64,000 bases of DNA from Anaerovirgula multivorans (GTDB lineage: Bacteria; Bacillota; Clostridia; Peptostreptococcales; Natronincolaceae): the NCBI RefSeq assembly GCF_900188145.1, contig NZ_FZOJ01000001.1:248001-312000 (forward strand). The letters are read 5' to 3'. The position numbers and the translations under genes were made by a program. Each line of letters opens with the position of its first letter. Position 1 is the stretch's first letter. The notes under the pieces were generated by a model that saw only the letters and a program-made list of their open reading frames with translations, was not told where the DNA came from and did not search any database. Below are positions 9,513 to 17,825 of this stretch, one piece after another.

Positions 9513-10598
9513 CTAAATCTTGTTGTTAATTTGATAAACGTAAGCTAATATTTCTGCTACTGCTTGGTATAGTTCAGGTGGAATAAATTCCCCAATCTCT
9601 ACAGTATCGTATAATGTTCTAGCTAGCTGTTTATTTTCAATAATAGGCAGTTCATTTTCACTAGCAATTTTTTTAATATTTTGTGCTATCAAATCTTGTC
9701 CTTTAGCTAAAACTCTTGGTGCAGCAAACTGCTTTGGATCATATTGTATTGCTATTGCATAATGGGTTGGATTGGTAATAATAACATCCGCTTTAGGTAC
9801 ATCCTGCATCATTCTTCGCATAGATATTTGCCTTTGTTTTTCTTTAATTTTTGATTTTATTTGTGGATTACCCTCTGTTTGTTTAAATTCCTCTTTAATT
9901 TCTTGCTTAGACATTTTTAAATTCTTTTCGTAGTCATATTTTTGATAATAATAATCTAAGACTGCAAGAATCAACAACACAATACCTGCTCTATAGCCTA
10001 TATTAATGGTAATATCAATTAGAGTTTTTACAATGGTATTTACATCCATTGTTATTGTATTAAAGATGGTGCTCAGTTGATTTACAGTATACCGATAAAT
10101 CACATAACCGATAAGAATGATTTTAACAAAGCATTTTAATAATTCCACTAATGATTTTAGTGAAAACATTCTCTTAAATCCCTCTATAGGGTTTAATTTA
10201 CTAAGCTTCAAGGTTAAGGTTTTTGTTGTGAAAAGATAGCCTACTTGTATGTAACTAGTTATTACCCCAATAGCCAGACATATCATTCCAATAGGAATCG
10301 TCAGTTTAAAAAGATTTGAAAAAACAATCAGGGTAAGACGATTCATGTTTTTTATGGAAAATAGGTAGTCTAGATTCATGTACTCCCCATAAATATGGGT
10401 TGTAAAACTACGAATAGAACTTCCTATGTAGCCTGATAATACACTTAAGACTGCAAACGCTCCTAATAACATAAATGCTGAATTTAGTTCTTTACTTTGC
10501 AGTACTTGTCCTTTTTCTCTAGATTCCTTAACTTTTTTTTGTGTTGCTTTTTCTGTTTTTTCTTCTGCAAATAACTGTAGGTTTATTATAAACTCCAT
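9513..10598 (-). CDS. flhB: Flagellar export switch protein FlhB
   Basis: FlhB switches export from rod/hook to filament substrates after self-cleavage. The 361-aa protein has an N-terminal charged leader, four predicted membrane helices, and a C-terminal domain carrying the autocleavage motif NPTH (in IITNPTHYAIAIQYDP). In the family, cleavage falls between Asn and Pro of that motif. It is placed between fliR and flhA. FliK, the hook-length ruler that triggers this switch, is encoded upstream in the same operon. Confidence 0.97.
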   Translation of the reverse strand: MEFIINLQLFAEEKTEKATQKKVKESREKGQVLQSKELNSAFMLLGAFAVLSVLSGYIGSSIRSFTTHIYGEYMNLDYLFSIKNMNRLTLIVFSNLFKLTIPIGMICLAIGVITSYIQVGYLFTTKTLTLKLSKLNPIEGFKRMFSLKSLVELLKCFVKIILIGYVIYRYTVNQLSTIFNTITMDVNTIVKTLIDITINIGYRAGIVLLILAVLDYYYQKYDYEKNLKMSKQEIKEEFKQTEGNPQIKSKIKEKQRQISMRRMMQDVPKADVIITNPTHYAIAIQYDPKQFAAPRVLAKGQDLIAQNIKKIASENELPIIENKQLARTLYDTVEIGEFIPPELYQAVAEILAYVYQINNKI

Positions 10599-10602
10599 TG
10601 TA

Positions 10603-11394
10603 TCATCCTCTAGCTAGAATTTGGATCATCTCAAATAATGCTTCGAACATTTTGCTAAATAACATTTCGGAAAAAGGCGTTAAAAACTGTAAAGTGATTA
10701 ATACCGTTATTAAACCTACCATAATCTTCAGAGGCATTCCAACAATAAAGACATTCATCTGAGGCATCGTTCTAGCTAAAATCCCTAATAATACATTAGC
10801 AAGGAAAATAGTTCCTAAGATGGGTGCACTAAATCTAAAAGCTAGTATGAAAACTTCTGCCATAATTGCAATTAGTTTTACGATAAAGTCTTCTTCTATA
10901 GTAAAATTAAATCCTACTGGTAACAGTTCAAAACTATAAATTAATCCTCGTATTATTAAATGATGGCCATTAACCGCTAAAAAAATCAATGTAACGATGA
11001 TGTTATAATAATTACCCATAATAGGCATCTGCGAATTGGTTTGAGGGTCCAGCACATTCACCATACTAAACCCCATTTGTGTATCAATAATTGTTCCTGC
11101 TAAATACAAGGTGCTAAAATATATAAAACATATAAGTCCTATAATCATTCCTAAAAGGAACTCTCTTGTCGTGTTAATAGCCAATTCAAGAAAACTATTG
11201 TATTGCACTGTCGTACTTATTGAAATGATTGGCAATAAAATGAAGGCTATTAACATTGATAAAGCAATCTTCATAATCATAGGTAGATTATTTCTACCGA
11301 ATACAGGTGCCGCAATAAAAATACCGCTTACTCTAACTAATATAAGGAAAAACAAGCTTATATTTAATAAGATTAAATCGTATAGGTTATCCAT
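10603..11394 (-). CDS. fliR: Flagellar export gate protein FliR
   Basis: FliR joins FliP and FliQ in the membrane-embedded export channel. The 263-aa protein is almost entirely hydrophobic helices; recognisable stretches are RVSGIFIAAPVFGRNNLP and DTQMGFSMVNVLDPQ. Length and neighbours (fliQ before, flhB after) are those expected. No separate regulation is visible; spacing to both neighbours is under 15 bases. Confidence 0.95.
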   Translation of the reverse strand: MDNLYDLILLNISLFFLILVRVSGIFIAAPVFGRNNLPMIMKIALSMLIAFILLPIISISTTVQYNSFLELAINTTREFLLGMIIGLICFIYFSTLYLAGTIIDTQMGFSMVNVLDPQTNSQMPIMGNYYNIIVTLIFLAVNGHHLIIRGLIYSFELLPVGFNFTIEEDFIVKLIAIMAEVFILAFRFSAPILGTIFLANVLLGILARTMPQMNVFIVGMPLKIMVGLITVLITLQFLTPFSEMLFSKMFEALFEMIQILARG

Positions 11395-11407
11395 ATATAC
11401 CCACTTT

Positions 11408-11680
11408 TCACTGTATGAAACTACTCATATTTGTATATAATGCTATTGTAAAATCCATAATAATAGATAGTAACCAAGGACCGAATACAACTACAGCCCC
11501 TAATACCGCAATTATTTTTGGTATAAATGCTAAAGTAGCCTCTTGAATTTGAGTTGTTGCTTGAAAGATACTTACAGCTAACCCTACGATAAGGCCTAGG
11601 CCCAGCATAGGTGCTGCCATTAATAGAATTGTAAACATTGTCTGTTGACCTAGTTCAATAATCATAGCTTCATCCATCAT
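11408..11680 (-). CDS. fliQ: Flagellar export gate protein FliQ
   Basis: This 90-aa protein has two membrane helices and is a subunit of the FliP5-FliQ4-FliR1 export gate. The family pattern is clear in GLIVGLAVSIFQATTQIQE and LAFIPKIIAVLGAVV. The start ATG-ATG is preceded by AGAGGTGAT. The order fliP-fliQ-fliR is the near-universal one. Confidence 0.95.
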   Translation of the reverse strand: MMDEAMIIELGQQTMFTILLMAAPMLGLGLIVGLAVSIFQATTQIQEATLAFIPKIIAVLGAVVVFGPWLLSIIMDFTIALYTNMSSFIQ

Positions 11681-11687
11681 ATCACCT

Positions 11688-12500
11688 CTAACGGAAGCTG
11701 GTTAACAAAGAGCGCACTAAAATGTTCCACCCGTCAACCATAATAAATAGTAACAGCTTAAAAGGCAAAGAAATCATAGCCGGCGGCAACATCATCATAC
11801 CCATAGACATTAACGTACTGGCAACCACCATATCAATTACTATGAAGGGTATGAACAACACAAAACCTAATTGAAAAGCAGTTTTGAGTTCACTTATTAT
11901 AAAAGCTGGTATTAAAACCGTATTAGGTATTTCATTGATTTCAACAGCTTCCTCTATAGTAGCCATTTCCAGAAAAAGCGCTAAATCTTTCTCTCTAGTT
12001 TGTCTTATCATAAATTCTCTAATAGGTTCCATCGCTATAGATACTGCTTCCCCTTGAGTAATTTCTTCTTGCAAGTAAGGTTGAATTGCATTTTGGTTAA
12101 TATCTGAAGCAATAGGTGCCATAGTAAAGAAAGTTAAGAATAGTGCTAAACCAACCAATACTTGTGTTGGCGGTGTCTGTTGTGTAGCTATAGCATTTCT
12201 TAGAAAAGAAAGCACAATAATGATTCTAGTAAAACTAGTCATCATCATCAATATAGCTGGCGCAAGAGATAAAATCGTCAATAAAAAAAGTATTTGGATG
12301 GAAGTTGCAACCTCTTGAGGATTGTTTGCTTCTTCTACATTAAGCCCTATTCGTGGAATTGGAATAGCAGGTTGAGCATAAATGCTAGCAGTACTAAATC
12401 CAATAAGAATTAGAGTGATTGTTAAAAATAATATTATTTTATAGCTATTCTGTTTTATTTTCAAGGATTTATTATTATTTCTAGTTTCTATTTTAATCAC
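11688..12500 (-). CDS. fliP: Flagellar export gate protein FliP
   Basis: FliP forms the core ring of the export gate. The 270-aa protein starts with a basic segment and a hydrophobic signal-like helix (about residues 22-42, ending ASIYAQ), followed by the family core with MMTSFTRIIIVLSFLRNA and the C-terminal signature region MGMMMLPPAMISLPFKLLLF. The likely start is a GTG overlapping the end of fliO by 8 bases. The ribosome site is weak, so translation is probably coupled to fliO. Confidence 0.95.
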   Translation of the reverse strand: MIKIETRNNNKSLKIKQNSYKIILFLTITLILIGFSTASIYAQPAIPIPRIGLNVEEANNPQEVATSIQILFLLTILSLAPAILMMMTSFTRIIIVLSFLRNAIATQQTPPTQVLVGLALFLTFFTMAPIASDINQNAIQPYLQEEITQGEAVSIAMEPIREFMIRQTREKDLALFLEMATIEEAVEINEIPNTVLIPAFIISELKTAFQLGFVLFIPFIVIDMVVASTLMSMGMMMLPPAMISLPFKLLLFIMVDGWNILVRSLLTSFR

Positions 12501-12894
12501 CCTTTTTATCGTTGTTATTTTTTATAGGATTTGTATTTGGGCTTTTGTTTCCAAATTTTTTATTAAAGAAAGAACGCTTAAAAATATCTAATAAATCCTG
12601 TTGATCCGTTAGGCTTTGAGCCTTCTTATACTCATGCCATTTTTCATATTCAATCACATCCAACAGTTCAATATTTTTACTGCTGACTGCTAAAATGTAT
12701 ATCTTATCTATTGCTTGTATAATCGTAATAGATAAGTTAGTAGACAAAACAATTCGTTCTAAAACCTTGACAGTTTTTCCTCGAAAATAAATATTTGACC
12801 TTTTACTAATGAGGACGGTTGCATAATAAGCCATCAATATTATTAAAATTACCATTACAATCATGGTTGTGATTGTGTAAACTTTTTCCCACAT
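12493..12894 (-). CDS. fliO: Flagellar protein FliO (FliZ-like)
   Basis: This 133-aa protein has one N-terminal membrane helix (about residues 8-30) and a small cytosolic domain with VKVLERIVLSTNLSITIIQA, the FliO/FliZ pattern. In other systems FliO assists assembly of the FliP ring. Its C terminus is Asn/Lys-rich and poorly conserved. The family is weakly conserved, but the position between cheY and fliP makes the assignment secure. Confidence 0.85.
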   Translation of the reverse strand: MWEKVYTITTMIVMVILIILMAYYATVLISKRSNIYFRGKTVKVLERIVLSTNLSITIIQAIDKIYILAVSSKNIELLDVIEYEKWHEYKKAQSLTDQQDLLDIFKRSFFNKKFGNKSPNTNPIKNNNDKKGD

Positions 12895-12911
12895 TGTTTC
12901 TCCTTATCAAA

Positions 12912-13274
12912 TTAGCCAATAACTTTTTTTACAGCCTCAATAACGCGATCTGCTTGGAAAGGCTTAACAATAAAATCTTTTGCTCCTGCTTGTATCGCTT
13001 CAATTACCATTGCCTGCTGACCCATAGCAGAACACATAATGACCTTTGCATTACCATCTAAGTTTTTTATTTCTTTTACAGCTTCTATACCATCCATTTC
13101 TGGCATCGTTATATCCATAATCGTTAATTCTGGGTCTAGTTCCTTATACTTTTCTACTGCTTTTTGTCCATTTTCGGCTTCTCCAATTACTTCGAATCCA
13201 TTTTTAGTTAGCACATCTTTAATCATCATTCTCATAAATGCAGCATCATCAACTATTAAAATTCCTTTAGACAT
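12912..13274 (-). CDS. cheY: Chemotaxis response regulator CheY
   Basis: CheY carries the phosphoryl signal from CheA to the flagellar switch (FliM/FliY). The 120-aa single receiver domain has Asp9-Asp10, phospho-acceptor Asp54 (TIMDITMPEMDG), the switch Ser/Thr region (IMCSAMG) and the conserved Lys in FIVKPF. I place the start at 13,274 because GAAGGAGG lies 8 bases before it. An ATG six codons further upstream overlaps that Shine-Dalgarno site and is probably not used. A 108-base gap separates it from fliY. Confidence 0.96.
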   Translation of the reverse strand: MSKGILIVDDAAFMRMMIKDVLTKNGFEVIGEAENGQKAVEKYKELDPELTIMDITMPEMDGIEAVKEIKNLDGNAKVIMCSAMGQQAMVIEAIQAGAKDFIVKPFQADRVIEAVKKVIG

Positions 13275-13382
13275 TATATTTTCCTCCTTCATTATCTCCT
13301 AATAATAAACTGCTAGATTTGTATTTTAGTAAAATGACCTTATGTTATTTGAAATATTATATAGCTTTTGGTATCAATTTTT

Positions 13383-14540
13383 TTAAAGTTTCGCAAACCT
13401 TTTGTTTGGATTAACAATATCTGTTATTCTTATACCATAGTTTTCATCCATTACTACGACTTCTCCTTTAGCAACATATTGCCCATTTACTAAGATATCT
13501 AAAGGTTCCCCTACTAACTTATCTAATTCAATAATGGTTCCAGGACCAAATTCCAGCACTTCATTTACTCTCTTCACAGTTCTCCCTAATTCAACAGTTA
13601 CCTTTAAAGGCACATCTTGAATCAATGCTATATTTTCAGGCATACCTTTATAGCTCTCTTGATCAAAGGCTTGAAACTGAACCGGTTGAACATTAACCTT
13701 TGCATTTTTTTGTGACTGTTGATTTTCCTCTGGTCTTTCTTCATATGCTTCGTTAGAATGACTGGTATGCATCATCAAATTATGAATTTCATCATGGTTA
13801 TCATTCGATACTGAATTGACCTGGTTTACTTCCTTTTGTGGAGAAGGTTGTTTTGTATCAGCAACTTCACTAGTAGGCATCAATAGTTCTACCATTTCTT
13901 TAGCAAAATCAATAGGAATCAATTGCATAATCTCACTATCAATTAATCCTTCTATCTCCATTTTAAAGGAAATTTTCACTAACTGTTCTTGATCATCGGC
14001 AAAAGTTTCATGTACATCATCTGACTGTAGATCTATCTCAAAAGCTCTTGGTGGATGAATATCTATTTTTTTAGAAAACATCTCTGATAATGATGTAGAA
14101 GATGAACCTACCATTTGATTCATAGCCTCACTAATTGCGCTTAGGTGCAGCTCTGAAAGTGGATCGCTGCTAACTGTGCCACTGCCACCCATCATTAAAT
14201 CTGTTATGATCTTTACATCGTCTACTTTAATGATCAATAGATTCATACCTTGAATTCCTTCTTTATACCTCACGTCTACGGCTACAAAAGGCATAGGATA
14301 CTGCTCAGATAAGTCTTGCATGGTGATAATAGAAACCCTTGGTGTTGTGATCGTTACTTTATGACCTAATAATGTAGATAATGTGGTAGCTGAAGTCCCC
14401 ATGCTAATGTTACCTATTTCTCCAATAGCATCTTTTTCTATTTCAGTGAAGTCAAAGGTTTCATCTTCAGAAGGACTGGTATCCATACCGCTTCCGCTAA
14501 GGAGAGCATCTATTTCTTCTTGGGATAACATATCACTCAT
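13383..14540 (-). CDS. fliY: Flagellar switch protein and CheY-P phosphatase FliY
   Basis: FliY is the Gram-positive switch component that replaces FliN and also dephosphorylates CheY-P at the motor. The 385-aa protein has an N-terminal CheY-P-binding peptide (LSQEEIDALLSGSG), then a CheC-like domain with two complete [D/S]-x3-E-x2-N-x22-P signatures (starting DAIGEIGN and SAISEAMN). A variable Gln/Asn/Glu-rich linker (about 225-285) follows, then a C-terminal FliN/SpoA domain ending in ITDIVNPNKRFAKL. Its start overlaps the end of fliM by 8 bases. Confidence 0.95.
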   Translation of the reverse strand: MSDMLSQEEIDALLSGSGMDTSPSEDETFDFTEIEKDAIGEIGNISMGTSATTLSTLLGHKVTITTPRVSIITMQDLSEQYPMPFVAVDVRYKEGIQGMNLLIIKVDDVKIITDLMMGGSGTVSSDPLSELHLSAISEAMNQMVGSSSTSLSEMFSKKIDIHPPRAFEIDLQSDDVHETFADDQEQLVKISFKMEIEGLIDSEIMQLIPIDFAKEMVELLMPTSEVADTKQPSPQKEVNQVNSVSNDNHDEIHNLMMHTSHSNEAYEERPEENQQSQKNAKVNVQPVQFQAFDQESYKGMPENIALIQDVPLKVTVELGRTVKRVNEVLEFGPGTIIELDKLVGEPLDILVNGQYVAKGEVVVMDENYGIRITDIVNPNKRFAKL

Positions 14541-15528
14541 CTAGTTCATCTCCTTCCTTGTCAATTCTTGTAACTTTTATTGCCATTTTATTGTTAATCG
14601 TTCCTGGTATTCCAAAATGCTTGCGTTTTTCCCCTACAAGTATTTCTATTTCATCATTAGCCAACTTGTCCAATAAAACTACATCTCCTTTGTGCAATTC
14701 TAAGAAGTCTCTTACAGTAATAAAAGTAGAACCTAGCTGTGCGCTAATATTAACCTTGCTTTTTTCCACCCTGTTCTTTAATGTCTGCTTATCTTCTTCT
14801 GTAATTGTTTTGCTAATACTAGAGAACCAAAATTTAGTACTAAGCTTTGGCAAGATAGGTTCTATTACAATATGGGGTATACAAATGTTCATCATACCTT
14901 CTACATCGCCAATTTTTATGTTTAAGGTGATTAAAGCAACTGTCTCGTTTGGAGAAATTATTTGGGCAAACTGTGAGTTTGTTTCCATTTTCTCTAAATT
15001 CGGTTGAAGTTCAATTACATTTTCCCATGGGTCGATCATTAGCTCTAATACTTGCCGCATTAGCTTTTTTATGAGCGTAATCTCGATTTCCGTAAAAGTT
15101 CTAGTTTCCTCATAATTTTTCCCACTACCACCCAAAATCCTATCGATTAAGGTAAATGCTACAGAGGTTGATAAATCAATTATTATTTGTCCTGTAAGAG
15201 GATGGAAATTAACAATAGATATCACAGCAGGATTAACTATTGAATTACTAAATTCATAATAGGATAATTCTTCAACAGATGAAACTTCAGCTTGAACATA
15301 ACTTCGTAAATACCCAGACAAAAAAGTGTTTAGCATTCTAGAAAAATTATCATGAATGATATGAAGGGTACGAAGTTGATCCTTTGCTAGTTTTTTAGGA
15401 CTTTTAAAATCATAGGTTCTTATTTTTTTATCTAGTTTGTCATCTTTTATTTCTTCCACATCTAATTCGCCAGTACTCAAAGCCTGTAATAATGCATCAA
15501 TTTCATTTTGAGACAAAACATCAGACAA
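14533..15528 (-). CDS. fliM: Flagellar motor switch protein FliM
   Basis: FliM is the C-ring protein that binds CheY-P and reverses rotation. The N terminus carries the EIDALL CheY-P-binding motif (VLSQNEIDALLQAL). A CheC-like middle domain and a C-terminal SpoA domain (ISAQLGSTFITVRDFLEL) follow. I choose the TTG at 15,528, giving 331 aa that begins SDVLSQNEIDALL as other FliM proteins do, because AGGAGG lies 8 bases upstream. A GTG three codons earlier lies inside that ribosome site. Confidence 0.95.
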   Translation of the reverse strand: MSDVLSQNEIDALLQALSTGELDVEEIKDDKLDKKIRTYDFKSPKKLAKDQLRTLHIIHDNFSRMLNTFLSGYLRSYVQAEVSSVEELSYYEFSNSIVNPAVISIVNFHPLTGQIIIDLSTSVAFTLIDRILGGSGKNYEETRTFTEIEITLIKKLMRQVLELMIDPWENVIELQPNLEKMETNSQFAQIISPNETVALITLNIKIGDVEGMMNICIPHIVIEPILPKLSTKFWFSSISKTITEEDKQTLKNRVEKSKVNISAQLGSTFITVRDFLELHKGDVVLLDKLANDEIEILVGEKRKHFGIPGTINNKMAIKVTRIDKEGDELDE

Positions 15529-15540
15529 CTGGTTCACCTC

Positions 15541-15957
15541 CTATTGAATGATATAGTCAACAAAATATATATTGGTGATTCTATCTGATGTCATCACTTG
15601 CGATATTGTTTCAATCAATTCCTGTCTTAACGCTTGTTGCCCTTCAGGACTAAGTAAATCATCAGGTTTTTTAGCAATAATTGTCTCGATTATTTGATCC
15701 CTTAACTCAGCATTTTTTTCTTCAAACTTATTCAATAGCCTTTTATCATTTGTTTCAATAACAATTTCACCTTTAAAGAAATTTTTATGATTACTCAAAT
15801 TGGTAGAAAAACTTCCAATTTCGAATTCGTAAACCCTCATATTGTTAGAAGCTTCTTGCGGTGTCCTGAAAACAGTAAAATATAGAATTGTTCCAAAAAA
15901 AACACCTGATAAAATAAAACCAATTACTGAAAATATAATTATTTTTTTGAGATTCAT
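15541..15957 (-). CDS. fliL: Flagellar basal-body-associated protein FliL
   Basis: FliL is a membrane protein that surrounds and stabilises the stator units. The 138-aa protein has one N-terminal helix (about residues 6-30) and an outer domain including the family-like LRQELIETISQVM and INNIYFVDYIIQ-type C terminus (here RITNIYFVDYIIQ). It lies between motB and fliM, a common arrangement. Sequence conservation in this family is low, but the overall pattern fits. Confidence 0.9.
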   Translation of the reverse strand: MNLKKIIIFSVIGFILSGVFFGTILYFTVFRTPQEASNNMRVYEFEIGSFSTNLSNHKNFFKGEIVIETNDKRLLNKFEEKNAELRDQIIETIIAKKPDDLLSPEGQQALRQELIETISQVMTSDRITNIYFVDYIIQ

Positions 15958-15987
15958 ACTGTGTTACTCCCCCCAATTTCTTCAATG

Positions 15988-16737
15988 TTAGGGTGCGGAA
16001 ATATTTAATTCGGATTTTAAAATTACAATATCCACCCGTCTATTTTTTGACTTGTTTTCACTTGTATCATTTGGTGCAACTGGATGGTACTCACCATAAC
16101 CTGAAGCCGAAAATCTAATAGGATCCATTTCTATTTCTTCTATTAAGTATCTAACTACATTGGATGCTCTAGCAACTGATAGTTCCCAATTCGTTTCATA
16201 CTTATCATTAGTTCCTACGGGAACCGTATCCGTATGACCTTCTATCCTCACATACTTAGCTTCAAATTCTGGTTCCTGCAAGAAATCTGAGATAGCGACT
16301 AAAGTCTCCTTAAAGTCTTCCTTGATTTCCGCCCTCCCCGGACTAAACAAAACATTATTTTGAAAACGCAGTACCAGTCCCCTAGTCTCTAGATTAACTA
16401 ATACATCAGTATCTAACTCTTTTTCATCTAAATACTGCTGCAATCGTTCCTCAAGCTTTCTAAAATCCTCTAGTTCCTCTAGCTGTTTTGTTGTTAACTC
16501 CATATCGTAAGCACTGAAGATATAGTCACTAGATTCTATGGTTTTACCAGAGTCCAAAATACCGAGAGAACCTTGAAAAGATTGAATGATGGCCTCGAAT
16601 TTCACAACATCTATCTCAGAAAATGAAAATAGTAGCACGAAAAAACATAGAAGTAATGTAACCAGATCACCATAGGTTGTCATCCATTCTGGCGACCCTT
16701 TTTTTGGTTCATCTTGATTCGTTTTTCTTCTAGCCAT
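15988..16737 (-). CDS. motB: Flagellar stator protein MotB
   Basis: MotB anchors the stator to peptidoglycan and, with MotA, forms the ion channel. The 249-aa protein has a single N-terminal helix with the essential channel aspartate Asp24 (WMTTYGDLVTLLLCFFVL). The C-terminal OmpA-like domain includes RIEGHTDTVPVG and ELSVARASNVVRYL. Whether the ion is H+ or Na+ cannot be read from the sequence alone. Its ATG overlaps the motA stop (TAATG), so the pair is translationally coupled. Confidence 0.95.
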   Translation of the reverse strand: MARRKTNQDEPKKGSPEWMTTYGDLVTLLLCFFVLLFSFSEIDVVKFEAIIQSFQGSLGILDSGKTIESSDYIFSAYDMELTTKQLEELEDFRKLEERLQQYLDEKELDTDVLVNLETRGLVLRFQNNVLFSPGRAEIKEDFKETLVAISDFLQEPEFEAKYVRIEGHTDTVPVGTNDKYETNWELSVARASNVVRYLIEEIEMDPIRFSASGYGEYHPVAPNDTSENKSKNRRVDIVILKSELNISAP

Positions 16738-17522
16738 TAAGCCTCAACACCTTCCTGTTTTTGTTGCAGGTCTTTCCTCAACTTAGGTGGTAAAAAGGCT
16801 TTCAACTTCTCTTCTATGATTCTTGGGTTTTCCCCAGCTTGAATTGAGAGTAAACCTTCAACCATAATTTCTTTTCTTAAAATTTCTTCCCTACTTCTAA
16901 GCTTCAATTTGTTCGCCATTGGAAGAAATATGAGGTTGGCTAATAATGAACCGTAAAAGGTTGTTATCAATGCTACAGCCATGCTGGGTCCTACGGAAGA
17001 TGGATCTTCTAATGTCCTCAGCATATTAATCAATCCTATTAATGTACCAATCATACCAAAAGCTGGTGCAAATGTCCCCATCGCTTCAAATATCCCTTGA
17101 CCTTCTTTATGCCTTTCTTCAACAAAGGCCAATTCTGTTTCTAGCAGGTTCCTCACAAGTTCAGGATCCGTGCCATCGACAATGAGCATAACGCCTTTTT
17201 TTAAAAACTCATCTTCTATATCTTCTGCCGCTTCTTCCAATGCTAGTAATCCTTCTTTTCTAGCAGTATTGGCTAAGCCAATAACCTTTGCGATTATTTC
17301 CCCTGATTCAAGGACTTTATTTGAAAATGCTTTAGAAGCAATTTTCATACCTTCTAAAACTCTTGTTAAGGGATATGCTACAAATGTGGCTGAAATAGTT
17401 CCTCCTAGTACAATAAGAATCGAAGCTAAACTGAAATATCCGGCTAATTCGCCATTAACGAGGATTCCTGAAATAACAAATATCAATCCTACAATAATCC
17501 CTATCACTGTTGCTAAATCCAA
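16737..17522 (-). CDS. motA: Flagellar stator protein MotA
   Basis: MotA surrounds MotB and transmits torque to FliG. The 261-aa protein has four membrane helices, two near the N terminus and two around residues 145-205 (GMIGTLIGLINML and LITTFYGSLLANLIFLPMANKL). A cytosolic loop of about 100 residues between them carries the charged residues used in torque generation. The start is TTG, preceded by AGAGGTG. It directly follows flbD. Confidence 0.95.
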   Translation of the reverse strand: MDLATVIGIIVGLIFVISGILVNGELAGYFSLASILIVLGGTISATFVAYPLTRVLEGMKIASKAFSNKVLESGEIIAKVIGLANTARKEGLLALEEAAEDIEDEFLKKGVMLIVDGTDPELVRNLLETELAFVEERHKEGQGIFEAMGTFAPAFGMIGTLIGLINMLRTLEDPSSVGPSMAVALITTFYGSLLANLIFLPMANKLKLRSREEILRKEIMVEGLLSIQAGENPRIIEEKLKAFLPPKLRKDLQQKQEGVEA

Positions 17523-17539
17523 ATCTACACCTCTTCTCC

Positions 17540-17752
17540 TTAAAGCATACTTTCATTTTCAGGATGAAAACTATGTATTTTCCTTTTATAATTTATAATT
17601 TTTTCAATGACTTGATCAACGCTTTCTAATACCACTATCTTATGTCCATTTGATAAGGTTATAATGGTATCTGGTGTTTCTTCAATACATTCTATTGCTT
17701 CACAATTTAATGCAAACTCACTATTGTTTAGCCGTCTTAGTTTAATCATCAT
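17540..17752 (-). CDS. flbD: FlbD family flagellar protein
   Basis: This 70-aa protein belongs to the small FlbD/SwrD family (IKLRRLNNSEFALNCEAIE, then IITLSNGHKIVV). In B. subtilis the member SwrD raises motor power, so a stator-related role is plausible. It is unrelated to the Caulobacter regulator of the same name. The gene sits between the flgE-flbD hairpin and motA. That position at the head of the stator genes agrees with a link to torque. Confidence 0.85.
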   Translation of the reverse strand: MMIKLRRLNNSEFALNCEAIECIEETPDTIITLSNGHKIVVLESVDQVIEKIINYKRKIHSFHPENESML

Positions 17753-17788
17753 ACTTTCCTCTTTATAATCCTCTATTCGTATTAAAAT

Positions 17789-17819
17789 AGTAGTAGAGTA
17801 GTAGAACTACTCTACTACT
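17789..17819 (-). terminator. Perfect hairpin between flgE and flbD (terminator or attenuator)
   Basis: Two 14-base arms (17,789-17,802 and 17,806-17,819) are perfect complements around a 3-base loop. On the minus strand the hairpin follows the flgE stop by a few bases and is followed by ATTTTAAT, a modest U-tract. That suggests a partial terminator or RNA-stabilising stem separating the abundant hook protein from the downstream motor genes. The operon continues past it. Confidence 0.6.
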
Positions 17820-17825
17820 TTAAAA

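Noticed and set aside
13275-13292. Six-codon N-terminal extension of cheY
   Set aside because: The upstream ATG overlaps the GGAGG that serves the internal ATG, and family members begin at the internal one.
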